Shown here: piece by piece, positions 1 through 5,670 of the stretch
Layout: each line of letters opens with the position of its first letter
Position numbering within the stretch: position 1 is the stretch's first letter
Position numbers and translations under genes: made by a program
The notes under the pieces: generated by a model
Databases searched by the model: none
Seen by the model: only the letters and a program-made list of their open reading frames with translations
Told to the model about the DNA's origin: nothing
NCBI GenBank assembly: GCA_002402315.1
Contig: DHFP01000126.1
Span: forward strand, 7,624 to 13,331
DNA length: 5,708 bases
From: Clostridiales bacterium UBA4821
GTDB taxonomy: Bacteria > Bacillota > Clostridia > Acetivibrionales > UBA4821
Direction: 5' to 3'

Positions 1-53
1 TTCAAGAACCGTCCCTTACTTTACTTTGTATGCTAGAAATATTCTGAAATCTA

Positions 54-62
54 TGTTATAAT
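54..62 (+). promoter_or_regulatory. Candidate extended -10 promoter for the FliD-like gene
   Basis: The sequence TGTTATAAT contains a perfect TATAAT hexamer (57-62) preceded by TG one base upstream, the extended -10 arrangement of housekeeping sigma-A promoters. No good -35 box lies 16-18 bases upstream, which is tolerated in extended -10 promoters. Transcription would start near position 69, leaving a leader of about 30 bases before the ATG at 101. No sigma-D pattern (TAAA plus CCGATAT) is visible here, so this gene seems to be controlled differently from flaG-fliD-fliS. AT-rich DNA produces such boxes by chance, hence the moderate confidence. Confidence 0.5.
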
Positions 63-100
63 TAAATTAGGAATAATTTACTTTAGAGGGAGGGTAAACC

Positions 101-1366
101 ATGGGAGTCTCCATTATGGCGCTAAACAGTTATGGCAGACTCTTCACTTCTCCGGTGAAGAACATGGTAAATCCAACCGCCAACCTGATTTATGGCGGAG
201 CTGTCAGCAGTATGTATGTAAAGAAGCTTTCAGATTCTCTGAAGTCTGAAATGTCTTCCTTTTTGTCGTCTTTAAATGGCAGTGTATATGAACTTAAATC
301 ATCCTCCCAGCCATTAATGGAAAGCAGCAAAGACAGTGTATTAAATAGTAAAGCAGCCTCAAGTGATAGTCCTGCTGTTTCAGTAACAGCCGGTAAGGGT
401 GCGAATAATGGCACATATTCAATATCTGTGAGTCAGCTGGCGCAATCCCAGAAAAATAAGGGTACTACGCTTGATTCATATAAAAAGACTTCGATGAATA
501 TAGGTACAAACTCATTCAAGATTTCTACCCCTGAAAAGGAAGAAGAAATATCTATTGACGTCAAGTTTACTGATAGTAATAAGACTGTATTAAATAACAT
601 GGCTGATGCGATCAACCGGTCTGGTCTTGGTATAACTGCCAATGTAATAACTGATGAAAATAAAGATACGAGCTGCATAGAGATAACCGGTAATGATGCT
701 GGCAGTGAAAAATCGTTTACTATTTCAGACGTGACCGGAAATGCTGTGGCAAAAAGCGGCGTCTTGACTGTCACCAGGGAAGCAAAAGATGCGGAATATG
801 AAATAGACGGTGAGAAATATACCAGTCAGTCCAATACCATATTATTGAATGACGGGAAATTAAGCATTACTTTGAACGCTGTTACCCAGGAAAAGGCAAA
901 CGTAACTGTCAAGGATGATAAAGATGCCATACTTAAAGCAATAGGATCTTTTTCATCCGAGTTTAATCAGGTAATAAGTTTTGTCAATTCATCCGATCAG
1001 TTTGTAGTAACCAATAAACTGCGTGAGGAGCTTAAGTCTGCAGTATCCTCCAAAGCAGGTTACTTGGAAAGTGTAGGTATAAACGTAAAGTATGACGGTT
1101 CTTTGGAATTAGATCAAAAGAAATTGACAAAGGCATTGGATGAAGATGTTCAGAAAATAAAAAAGTTATTTGCATCACCAGATGGATTAGCAACAAAAGT
1201 TAAAAATATAGCTGACAGGACCTTGACCAGTACTGCTTTGGACTCAACCGGCGGAAGGCTCTATAAAAATGACTTTACCTCATTTTATGACTATCTGAAG
1301 CTTGCTAATAAGAATTTACAGCAAAGGATTCAGGCTGGAGGATTATTTATCGACACATTATTATAA
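101..1366 (+). CDS. FliD-like (flagellar filament cap-related) protein, divergent paralogue
   Basis: This 421-residue protein resembles the middle of FliD, the protein that caps the flagellar filament, but not its ends. Residues about 85-126 match the FliD N-terminal domain core (SVTAGKGANNGTYSISVSQL), also seen in the neighbouring fliD product as IEGTYKVTVDQLATATQ. Residues about 231-296 look like the FliD_C start (EIDGEKYTSQSNTI, then a segment ending EFNQVISFV). Residues about 303-372 carry the later pattern (LESVGINVKYDGSLELDQKKL, then KKLFASPDG). The opening motif SGLDVDQLVKDLM found in true FliD is missing and is replaced by an unrelated Ser-rich stretch. The protein ends after a short helix (GGLFIDTLL) without the usual C-terminal coiled coil. 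The start is supported by GAGGGAGGG at 86-94, six bases before the ATG; a second Met at residue 6 has a weaker GGGAG upstream. It has its own promoter and faces the flagellar operon. Family membership is fairly clear; the role (alternative cap, accessory or decayed paralogue) is not known. Confidence 0.8.
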   Translation: MGVSIMALNSYGRLFTSPVKNMVNPTANLIYGGAVSSMYVKKLSDSLKSEMSSFLSSLNGSVYELKSSSQPLMESSKDSVLNSKAASSDSPAVSVTAGKGANNGTYSISVSQLAQSQKNKGTTLDSYKKTSMNIGTNSFKISTPEKEEEISIDVKFTDSNKTVLNNMADAINRSGLGITANVITDENKDTSCIEITGNDAGSEKSFTISDVTGNAVAKSGVLTVTREAKDAEYEIDGEKYTSQSNTILLNDGKLSITLNAVTQEKANVTVKDDKDAILKAIGSFSSEFNQVISFVNSSDQFVVTNKLREELKSAVSSKAGYLESVGINVKYDGSLELDQKKLTKALDEDVQKIKKLFASPDGLATKVKNIADRTLTSTALDSTGGRLYKNDFTSFYDYLKLANKNLQQRIQAGGLFIDTLL

Positions 1367-1369
1367 TAA

Positions 1370-1858
1370 TTATTTCTTCTTATCAAAAAACGCCGGGTTG
1401 GGAGGGACTGAGAATTTGGTATTAAAATACTTATTTGCAGCCAACCTGTTTCTTTTTATCTCTTGAAGTTTTTGGGCGATTTCTTTTTTTTGCCCGCTGA
1501 GCTTTAAGGAATTTTCTTTCTCAACTTTCTTTATATCCTCAATTACTGCCATAATCTCCGAGATTTCTTTTTTAAGTTCTCTCATTTCTTCATCACACAC
1601 GGTACCAATGAGATCACCAATATCGTTAATATTAAATTCCTTTTTTAACTTACTAAAATTGTCTTGAAATTGCTCGTCAATAGAGTTGATTGCATCAATC
1701 CTGCTCTGCTTCTCATCAATTAACTTATTTAATTGATCCATTTCATTCTGCTCAATTACCCTTTGCTGTTCCTTGGTAATAAGTAACATTTCGTTAAGAT
1801 AATCTTTTTTTGTTTTGCTTATGTTTATCATTGCTCTTAGATTTTGATTTGTACCCAT
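1370..1858 (-). CDS. FlgN/FliT-type flagellar export chaperone-like coiled-coil protein
   Basis: This encodes 162 residues when started at the ATG at 1858. The protein is almost wholly alpha-helical, charged and rich in Lys, Glu, Ile and Gln, with no signal peptide or membrane segment, so it should be cytoplasmic. Residues about 15-65 (KKDYLNEMLLITKEQQRVIE, then LNKLIDEKQSRIDAINSIDE) follow the FlgN-family pattern of a long helix with 'iT.eQ', a Leu-Ile pair and 'eKq..id.i..id'. A second coiled-coil region covers residues about 92-145, and the tail PNPAFFDKKK is a proline-aromatic end. FlgN chaperones FlgK and FlgL, and FliT chaperones FliD. The position directly after flaG-fliD-fliS is that of fliT in Bacillus subtilis, while the sequence looks more FlgN-like, so the client is undecided. 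A terminator and a 135-base gap separate it from fliS, and its stop codon lies 3 bp from that of the convergent FliD-like gene. Confidence 0.75.
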   Translation of the reverse strand: MGTNQNLRAMINISKTKKDYLNEMLLITKEQQRVIEQNEMDQLNKLIDEKQSRIDAINSIDEQFQDNFSKLKKEFNINDIGDLIGTVCDEEMRELKKEISEIMAVIEDIKKVEKENSLKLSGQKKEIAQKLQEIKRNRLAANKYFNTKFSVPPNPAFFDKKK

Positions 1859-1865
1859 GTTCCAG

Positions 1866-1873
1866 CCTCTCTT
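1866..1873 (-). promoter_or_regulatory. Ribosome binding site fixing the start of the FlgN/FliT-like gene
   Basis: On the minus strand the sequence AAGAGAGG lies 7 bases before the ATG at 1858. The frame could open six codons earlier at a TTG (1876), but no purine-rich site precedes that codon, and this Shine-Dalgarno sequence would then fall inside the coding region. The ATG at 1858 is therefore the better start. Confidence 0.65.
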
Positions 1874-1919
1874 CAAGTACCAGTTTTAACAAATTCATTA
1901 TATAAGTTCTATATGTTTT

Positions 1920-1947
1920 ATTATAATCCTTTTTATTAAAATGAAAA
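1920..1947 (-). promoter_or_regulatory. Candidate sigma-A promoter for the FlgN/FliT-like gene
   Basis: On the minus strand TTTTCA (1942-1947, four of six matches to TTGACA) is followed after 16 bases by a perfect TATAAT (1920-1925). Transcription would start near 1913, about 55 bases before the ATG. A second TATAAT at 1897-1902 has no matching -35. The -35 candidate overlaps the T-rich tail of the terminator after fliS, so one transcript may stop where the next begins. The region is AT-rich, so chance matches are likely. Confidence 0.35.
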
Positions 1948-1977
1948 TTTCCCTTCTCCCGGATTCAGGAGAAGGGA
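1936..1977 (-). terminator. Intrinsic terminator after fliS
   Basis: A perfect inverted repeat, CCCTTCTCC (1951-1959) and GGAGAAGGG (1968-1976), extends by one further A-T pair to 10 bp, with an 8-base loop. Read on the minus strand it begins 16 bases after the fliS stop and is followed by the interrupted T-rich tail AAATTTTCATTTTAA. The plus-strand side has no T-run, so it acts in the direction of flaG-fliD-fliS. The U-tract is broken, so termination may be partial and allow read-through into the downstream chaperone-like gene. Confidence 0.75.
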
Positions 1978-1993
1978 TTGGATTGAAAGGGGA

Positions 1994-2395
1994 TTAAGCA
2001 TTCGTGCCAGCTTTGGCCTCCTGCATTCGCGCTATCTTCATTGCCTGCTGCCAGGTGTTTCTAAACTCTGTTACAAGGTGTAATGCTTCCTTGAGGCAAT
2101 CAGTATCCTTTTTCATATTACCTTCAATCAGCTTTGACAGTATATATTCGTATAAGGTCTTAAAGTTGTTCGATATCTCATATCTCATGTCCAACGTATG
2201 AGAAAGCTCGTTTATTATATTTTGAGCCTTAATAATTGCATTATTTGCACTCTCGTAATCCTTTTGGGAAATGTACTGTTCCCCCTGCATAATGAACTTT
2301 ATCGCCCCATTGTAAAGCATAAGTGTGAGTTCTCCCGGAGTTGCGGTAAATACTGAGTCGTGTTGATACTTTTCGTAGGCATTCTTTGCTATCAT
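1994..2395 (-). CDS. fliS: Flagellar export chaperone FliS
   Basis: FliS binds the C-terminal helix of flagellin in the cytoplasm, stops it polymerising early and delivers it to the flagellar type III export gate. The 133-residue product has the usual family length. Its opening, NAYEKYQHDSVFTATPGELT followed by LMLYNGAIKFI (residues 5-35), is the signature of FliS: the NxYxxYQ helix, the S/T-A-x-PGEL turn and the LMLYNG helix. The rest is helical, with the late pattern FRNTWQQAMK (residues 111-120) also typical. AAAGGGG (2403-2409) lies 7 bases before the ATG. The gene starts 46 bases after the fliD stop with no terminator between, so the two are very likely cotranscribed. A strong hairpin terminator follows it. 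Confidence 0.97.
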   Translation of the reverse strand: MIAKNAYEKYQHDSVFTATPGELTLMLYNGAIKFIMQGEQYISQKDYESANNAIIKAQNIINELSHTLDMRYEISNNFKTLYEYILSKLIEGNMKKDTDCLKEALHLVTEFRNTWQQAMKIARMQEAKAGTNA

Positions 2396-2441
2396 ATCGT
2401 TTCCCCTTTCTAATTGTAATTTTGTATATCAGTGTTTTATA

Positions 2442-4601
2442 TTAGTTTCCTCCAAGCTGCTGGGACAACCATGCACTCTGAGAGTTCATTCTATTGAGAG
2501 CGGTTTCCATTGCAGTGAACTGCTTATAGTACCTGTCTTCAATTTCTGCAAGCCTATCTTCCTGCTTTGAAATATCCAAATCCAACCTTGTTAATTCCTT
2601 GCCAAGTGTGCTTACATCAAAGTAACTGGTTGAAGAACCTGCTTTATCTACCAGTCTTGATGTCGAAATTACAAGCTTATCATACGCTTTTGCAACAATA
2701 CCCTTTTTTGTTGAGTCATATGTATCATTATCATTAAAGCCCAACGTTGCCAATGCATCAACAGTACCTGAATTCAACTTAAGCGTATATCCTTTGTTTG
2801 AAGCTAAAATTATTTTGCTATCATATATTGAGACTGATATCTGACCTGTTCCAAAATCAGTATTTATTTTTGTCTGAATTTCTTTAGTCAGGGTCTGTAC
2901 ATCGGTTGAGTTACTCATATCATATGTTCCTGAAAGCGTTATTGTTTGCTGTATCCCATTTAATGTTAATTTGAAGTCTTTTCCATTAACATCCAGTACT
3001 CCGCTTAACGTACTGCTTTGAAGGTTTGTTGGTGAGTATGAGAAAAAATTGGTTACATCATTAAGTCTACTGCTTATTGCTTCCTTAAGTTTGGTCTCAT
3101 TAATATATAATTTTCCATTTTCATAATATGAGCCAGTCTTAATCCCCAGGTCTGTTATCTGGTTGTAGCTGGTATCTATACCGGTCACTGCATTAGAAAT
3201 AGAACTTCTCAAGTCATTCATGATACTGCCTAATATAGAGTCTCCTTTTAACAGCCCGCTTTTTGCTTTGTCTTCCCAAAGTTTTATCTGGTCTTCACTC
3301 ATTGCCTCTCTTTCTTCATCTGTCAGAGGCTGATAATCTCTGTATCTTTCTTCACTATATTCCGCAGCTATCAGTTCAATAGTCTCATTATATTTATCAA
3401 TAAAGTTTTTGATGTTGTCATATATTTTATCTACGTCTTTGGTTACAGTTATGGTTTTCTGTGCAGCATCCTCCTTTAACAGCGTCATACTGACTCCATT
3501 AAGAGTAAACGTATTGGATGACATCTCTAAATTTGTCATTGTTACATTATTAGGGTCGGTAAAGTCGATTATGGCGTTCTGCCCTGGTGTTAGAGCCGCT
3601 GCATCGGTCACCTTGATTCTTGTCAGGAAATCCGATGCTCCATGATTCTGTACATTCAAAGTAGCACCTGCACCTGTTGAATCTCTCTTAATTGTAAATT
3701 TATCCAGTGTTGTATCGTACGACATTGTAACATCGGCATTGGTATCTGCATTAACAGTTGAAATCAGTTCTCCCAAAGTTTTAGTTTTATCTATTTGAAA
3801 TCTTACACCGTTTATCGTAAAATCGGCCTTATCACTTTCAAACGTAAGTACACCCGACCTGAACTTTAAATCCTGAAGTTTTGTATCAAGGCTTATATGA
3901 TACTGCTGTCCGTTTGTAAATTTCAATTGCGCCAAAGCATCGTTGGTTCCTGTGTTCACTACAATGTTGGGCTTAAATGTTGAATCCTTTGGCTTAAGTA
4001 CGAGCTGGTTCCCGACACCGGCTGCTACTTCAATCTGGTTTGTTCCGAATACATTGTCAATCTTCTGCTGCAAACCGGTAATCAGTTCACCTAAATTTGC
4101 ATAGGTAGGATCATCGGTAGCACTCCACGAAATTGTTTTCTGAACACCGTTGAATGTCAATTTTAAGTCCTTTCCTCTGAGATCAAGCGGCACTGAAAAA
4201 TCAATAGGGTCTAAGTCACTGCTTTTTAAGTCTGGAGAAACCAGTGCATTTTCCGGGGTTGCATCATAGCTCTTTCTTTGCGTTGCAGTAGCAAGCTGGT
4301 CCACGGTCACCTTATATGTACCCTCGATTGCTGAAGCGGTAGCAGTAGCAGATAAAACCGATGTGTCTGAAGCCGTCGCTGAAAACACCTTGTATGATGT
4401 CGATAACTTCATATTCATGGCTTCTGTTCTCAAAGCAAGAACCTTGGTGTTTATTTCCCTATATAAGTCCCTTTTCCATTCAATAAGCTGTTTCCTTTGA
4501 TCCAGCTTGTCGACACGGGATCTTTCCACTTTCATCAGATCTTTAACCAACTGGTCTACATCGAGACCGCTTGCCATTCCAGTTATCCTGTTTATTGCCA
4601 T
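2442..4601 (-). CDS. fliD: Flagellar filament cap protein FliD (hook-associated protein 2)
   Basis: FliD forms the cap at the tip of the filament, where it assists insertion of exported flagellin; it is itself exported and has no cleavable signal peptide. Residues 1-105 are a classic FliD_N: TGMASGLDVDQLVKDLM (7-23), a helix to about 60, then EGTYKVTVDQLATATQ (93-108). Residues about 257-319 (DFTINGVRFQIDKTKTLGEL onward) match the flagellin hook IN motif. Residues 424-456 carry the clostridial/bacillar FliD_C pattern (LTDEEREAMSEDQIKLWEDK, then KSGLLKGDSIL). The C-terminus, ending MNSQSAWLSQQLGGN, is the usual amphipathic helix. At 719 residues it is longer than many FliDs, explained by two related inserts at 138-234 and 535-628. 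The SD GGGAGGTG (4608-4615) lies 6 bases before the ATG. It sits 24 bases after flaG and is presumably read from the sigma-D promoter ahead of flaG. Confidence 0.97.
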   Translation of the reverse strand: MAINRITGMASGLDVDQLVKDLMKVERSRVDKLDQRKQLIEWKRDLYREINTKVLALRTEAMNMKLSTSYKVFSATASDTSVLSATATASAIEGTYKVTVDQLATATQRKSYDATPENALVSPDLKSSDLDPIDFSVPLDLRGKDLKLTFNGVQKTISWSATDDPTYANLGELITGLQQKIDNVFGTNQIEVAAGVGNQLVLKPKDSTFKPNIVVNTGTNDALAQLKFTNGQQYHISLDTKLQDLKFRSGVLTFESDKADFTINGVRFQIDKTKTLGELISTVNADTNADVTMSYDTTLDKFTIKRDSTGAGATLNVQNHGASDFLTRIKVTDAAALTPGQNAIIDFTDPNNVTMTNLEMSSNTFTLNGVSMTLLKEDAAQKTITVTKDVDKIYDNIKNFIDKYNETIELIAAEYSEERYRDYQPLTDEEREAMSEDQIKLWEDKAKSGLLKGDSILGSIMNDLRSSISNAVTGIDTSYNQITDLGIKTGSYYENGKLYINETKLKEAISSRLNDVTNFFSYSPTNLQSSTLSGVLDVNGKDFKLTLNGIQQTITLSGTYDMSNSTDVQTLTKEIQTKINTDFGTGQISVSIYDSKIILASNKGYTLKLNSGTVDALATLGFNDNDTYDSTKKGIVAKAYDKLVISTSRLVDKAGSSTSYFDVSTLGKELTRLDLDISKQEDRLAEIEDRYYKQFTAMETALNRMNSQSAWLSQQLGGN
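2718..2999 (-). repeat. Internal duplicated domain of FliD, copy B
   Basis: This segment encodes residues 535-628 of FliD. It aligns with residues 138-234: VLDVNGKDFKLTLNGIQQTI against PLDLRGKDLKLTFNGVQKTI (13 of 20 identical), LTKEIQTKINTDFGTGQISV against LITGLQQKIDNVFGTNQIEV (10 of 20), and a final block ending GTVDALATLGF against GTNDALAQLKF. Copy B sits inside the FliD_C half, shortly before the terminal coiled coil. It is probably a surface-exposed insert domain rather than part of the cap core. Confidence 0.8.
3900..4190 (-). repeat. Internal duplicated domain of FliD, copy A
   Basis: This segment encodes residues 138-234 of FliD and is the partner of the copy at 535-628. It lies just after the N-terminal domain and before the hook IN motif. 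Shared landmarks, in order, are GKDxKLTxNGxQxTI, an amphipathic helix ending in FGTxQIxV, and a final GTxDALAxL followed by Phe. The middle portion differs by a few residues in length, so the duplication is not recent. Confidence 0.8.
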
Positions 4602-4625
4602 TCAGAACACCTCCCTTACTCCAGG

Positions 4626-5006
4626 TTATCTTTTTTCATCTACAATTATCCCTGCGAGCTCCCACATTTTTGCTACCATGTCAAGTATATCTTTGGGTGG
4701 TATTTCCCTTATTACTTCACCCTTGTCCTTATCCATGACCTTAACCATTATTTCGTGAGTCTCTTTATGTATTGAAAATCTGAATTCGGTCCTGGCTCCT
4801 TCTATAGCCTTGTTTGCCTTTTCAATTGCTTCTATGATAAATTTCTCTGAGACAGGTAGGTTCTTTTTTTCCGTATCGGTCATTTCCTTCGTGTCAATTT
4901 CCTTGTTTGCATTCGCTGTATTATCTTTTGATGCGTCATAAGCAGCAGAATTTTGAAATGAGCTTAGTGTAGGATTTATTGCCATATCTACAGAATTTAG
5001 CTTCAT
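4626..5006 (-). CDS. flaG: FlaG family flagellar protein
   Basis: The product is 126 residues when started at the ATG at 5006. The first half (residues 1-50) is polar, low-complexity and probably disordered, as is usual for FlaG. Residues about 55-124 are the FlaG domain: a helix with EAIEKANKAIEG, the strand pair FRFSIHKETHEIMVKVMD, the hallmark GEVIREIPPKDILDMVAKM, and the end ELAGIIVDEKR. FlaG proteins are linked to filament length control in several bacteria; the molecular role is unclear. The start at 5006 is preferred over an in-frame ATG seven codons upstream (5027), because the strong AAGGAGG site lies 8 bases before 5006, and 5027 would fall about 10 bases from the expected transcript start. 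It is the first gene after the sigma-D promoter, and fliD follows after 24 bases. Confidence 0.95.
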   Translation of the reverse strand: MKLNSVDMAINPTLSSFQNSAAYDASKDNTANANKEIDTKEMTDTEKKNLPVSEKFIIEAIEKANKAIEGARTEFRFSIHKETHEIMVKVMDKDKGEVIREIPPKDILDMVAKMWELAGIIVDEKR

Positions 5007-5014
5007 TTTTTCTT

Positions 5015-5021
5015 CCTCCTT
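5015..5021 (-). promoter_or_regulatory. Ribosome binding site that sets the flaG start
   Basis: On the minus strand AAGGAGG, a full match to the anti-Shine-Dalgarno core, ends 8 bases before the ATG at 5006. If translation began at the upstream ATG (5027), this site would be coding sequence for the Lys-Glu-Glu run. The site therefore argues for the shorter FlaG. Confidence 0.85.
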
Positions 5022-5043
5022 GAACATAGTATTCCTTATAATA

Positions 5044-5071
5044 TATATCGGAAAAAGGCAGGAGAAGTTTA
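5044..5071 (-). promoter_or_regulatory. Sigma-D (sigma-28/FliA-type) promoter for flaG-fliD-fliS
   Basis: Read on the minus strand, TAAA (5068-5071) is followed after 16 bases by CCGATATA (5044-5051). This matches the flagellar sigma factor consensus known from Bacillus subtilis (TAAA, 15 bases, then GCCGATAT), except that the leading G of the -10 is T. Transcription should begin near 5036-5038, giving a leader of about 30 bases before the flaG ATG at 5006. This places flaG, fliD and fliS in the late flagellar class, expressed after hook completion when the anti-sigma factor FlgM is exported. That last point comes from family knowledge and was not seen here. Confidence 0.88.
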
Positions 5072-5112
5072 GCTGTTTTCATTGAAAAAACCAAAAAAAA
5101 TTAATCTTTTGC

Positions 5113-5138
5113 ACACAAAAGTCCTTTGACTTTTGTGT
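5113..5138. repeat. Perfect 11-bp inverted repeat (hairpin) upstream of flaG promoter
   Basis: ACACAAAAGTC (5113-5123) and GACTTTTGTGT (5128-5138) are exact reverse complements separated by the 4-base CTTT. On the minus strand the hairpin is followed by an A-rich stretch, then by eight T residues (5093-5100) beginning about 12 bases past the stem. It could be an imperfect terminator for a gene to the right of the window (in B. subtilis flagellin lies at that position) or a protein binding site. The T-run is too far from the stem for a standard terminator. Confidence 0.6.
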
Positions 5139-5140
5139 AT

Positions 5141-5178
5141 TAATCAACAACAGTTCTACCGTCTTTTGTTGTTGATTA
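5141..5178. repeat. 12-bp inverted repeat adjoining the first hairpin
   Basis: TAATCAACAACA (5141-5152) pairs exactly with TGTTGTTGATTA (5167-5178) around a 14-base loop. Only two bases separate it from the hairpin at 5113-5138. Neither side carries a T-run directly after the stem, so it does not look like a simple terminator on its own. ATTAATC is found both before the first hairpin (5100-5106) and at the start of this one (5139-5145). Confidence 0.6.
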
Positions 5179-5606
5179 TATATAACAATGAAGAATTTGA
5201 AAATCCAAGAATGCATCAGGTTTTTTTGACATTATAAAACAAGGTGTGAAAACAAGTGCTTGAATACACTAATATTGAAAACAATCACTTCAAAAAAATC
5301 AAGAATTCAAAGAAAAAGAAGAAACCCTTATAGCTATGAGGCTTTATAAAGACGTAATAATTTCAAAATTTTTATTTCTTTTTAAGCAAGCGACTTTCTC
5401 ATTGGCAATGGATATTCCGTGCTGTTTATGTTTAAAAACTGCTATTTGCGTAAAAAACTTGTTTTCTGGTATTAATTTTGATAGATTTAAGTGGTAGTAT
5501 GAAAGTAAAGACATAATCCAAAGGATCAAATCGTCAAATTTAGCAGTTTAGAGTTACATATTTTATTAACTGTAATCTTCCTTGCATAAGCCAAACTAAC
5601 AGGGTG

Positions 5607-5621
5607 TGGGACGAAGTCCCA
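5607..5621. repeat. Small GC-rich hairpin
   Basis: TGGGAC (5607-5612) and GTCCCA (5616-5621) form a perfect 6-bp stem around GAA; on the minus strand the loop reads TTC closed by C-G. It is the most GC-rich element in the right-hand 500 bases. The following CCATTAATTTAATATATGG (5619-5637) is itself an imperfect palindrome, giving a competing fold. No T-run directly follows on either strand. It may belong to a structured RNA or to a mobile element end extending past the window. Confidence 0.45.
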
Positions 5622-5642
5622 TTAATTTAATATATGGCGTTA

Positions 5643-5670
5643 ATCAGGTGCGTGCCAAGTAAAACCTGAT
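5643..5670. repeat. 7-bp inverted repeat near the right edge
   Basis: ATCAGGT (5643-5649) and ACCTGAT (5664-5670) are exact reverse complements around a 14-base loop. Allowing one mismatch, the stem extends by two further TT/AA pairs. The 5' arm runs into GTGCGTGCC, which resembles the GTGCG start of group II introns, but too little follows before the window end to test this. Confidence 0.45.

Noticed and set aside
190..774. Two minus-strand open frames inside the FliD-like gene
   Set aside because: They are antisense to a well-supported coding region, with no start signals and hydrophobic translations typical of reversed Ser/Thr-rich codons.
2004..2201. Plus-strand open frame opposite fliS
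   Set aside because: It is a shadow of fliS, which has an unmistakable family signature on the other strand.
3409..3645. Plus-strand open frame opposite fliD
   Set aside because: It lies within the certain fliD coding region and has no ribosome binding site or recognisable domain.
4497..4775. Two plus-strand frames spanning the fliD-flaG junction
   Set aside because: They overlap each other and two clear minus-strand genes; the translations look like antisense noise.
5327..5351. CTTATAGCTATGAG followed by CTTTATAAAG as possible insertion-sequence end or attachment site
   Set aside because: There is no partner repeat, target duplication or transposase in the window; short AT-rich palindromes are expected by chance.
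5344..5529. A 61-codon minus-strand open frame in the intergenic region
   Set aside because: It starts at TTG with no ribosome binding site, has no recognised motif and lies in AT-rich DNA. It was kept only as a remark in the intergenic entry because a decayed fragment cannot be ruled out.
5554..5575. TTACA/TGTAA short inverted repeat
   Set aside because: A five-base stem in AT-rich DNA is too weak to support a feature.
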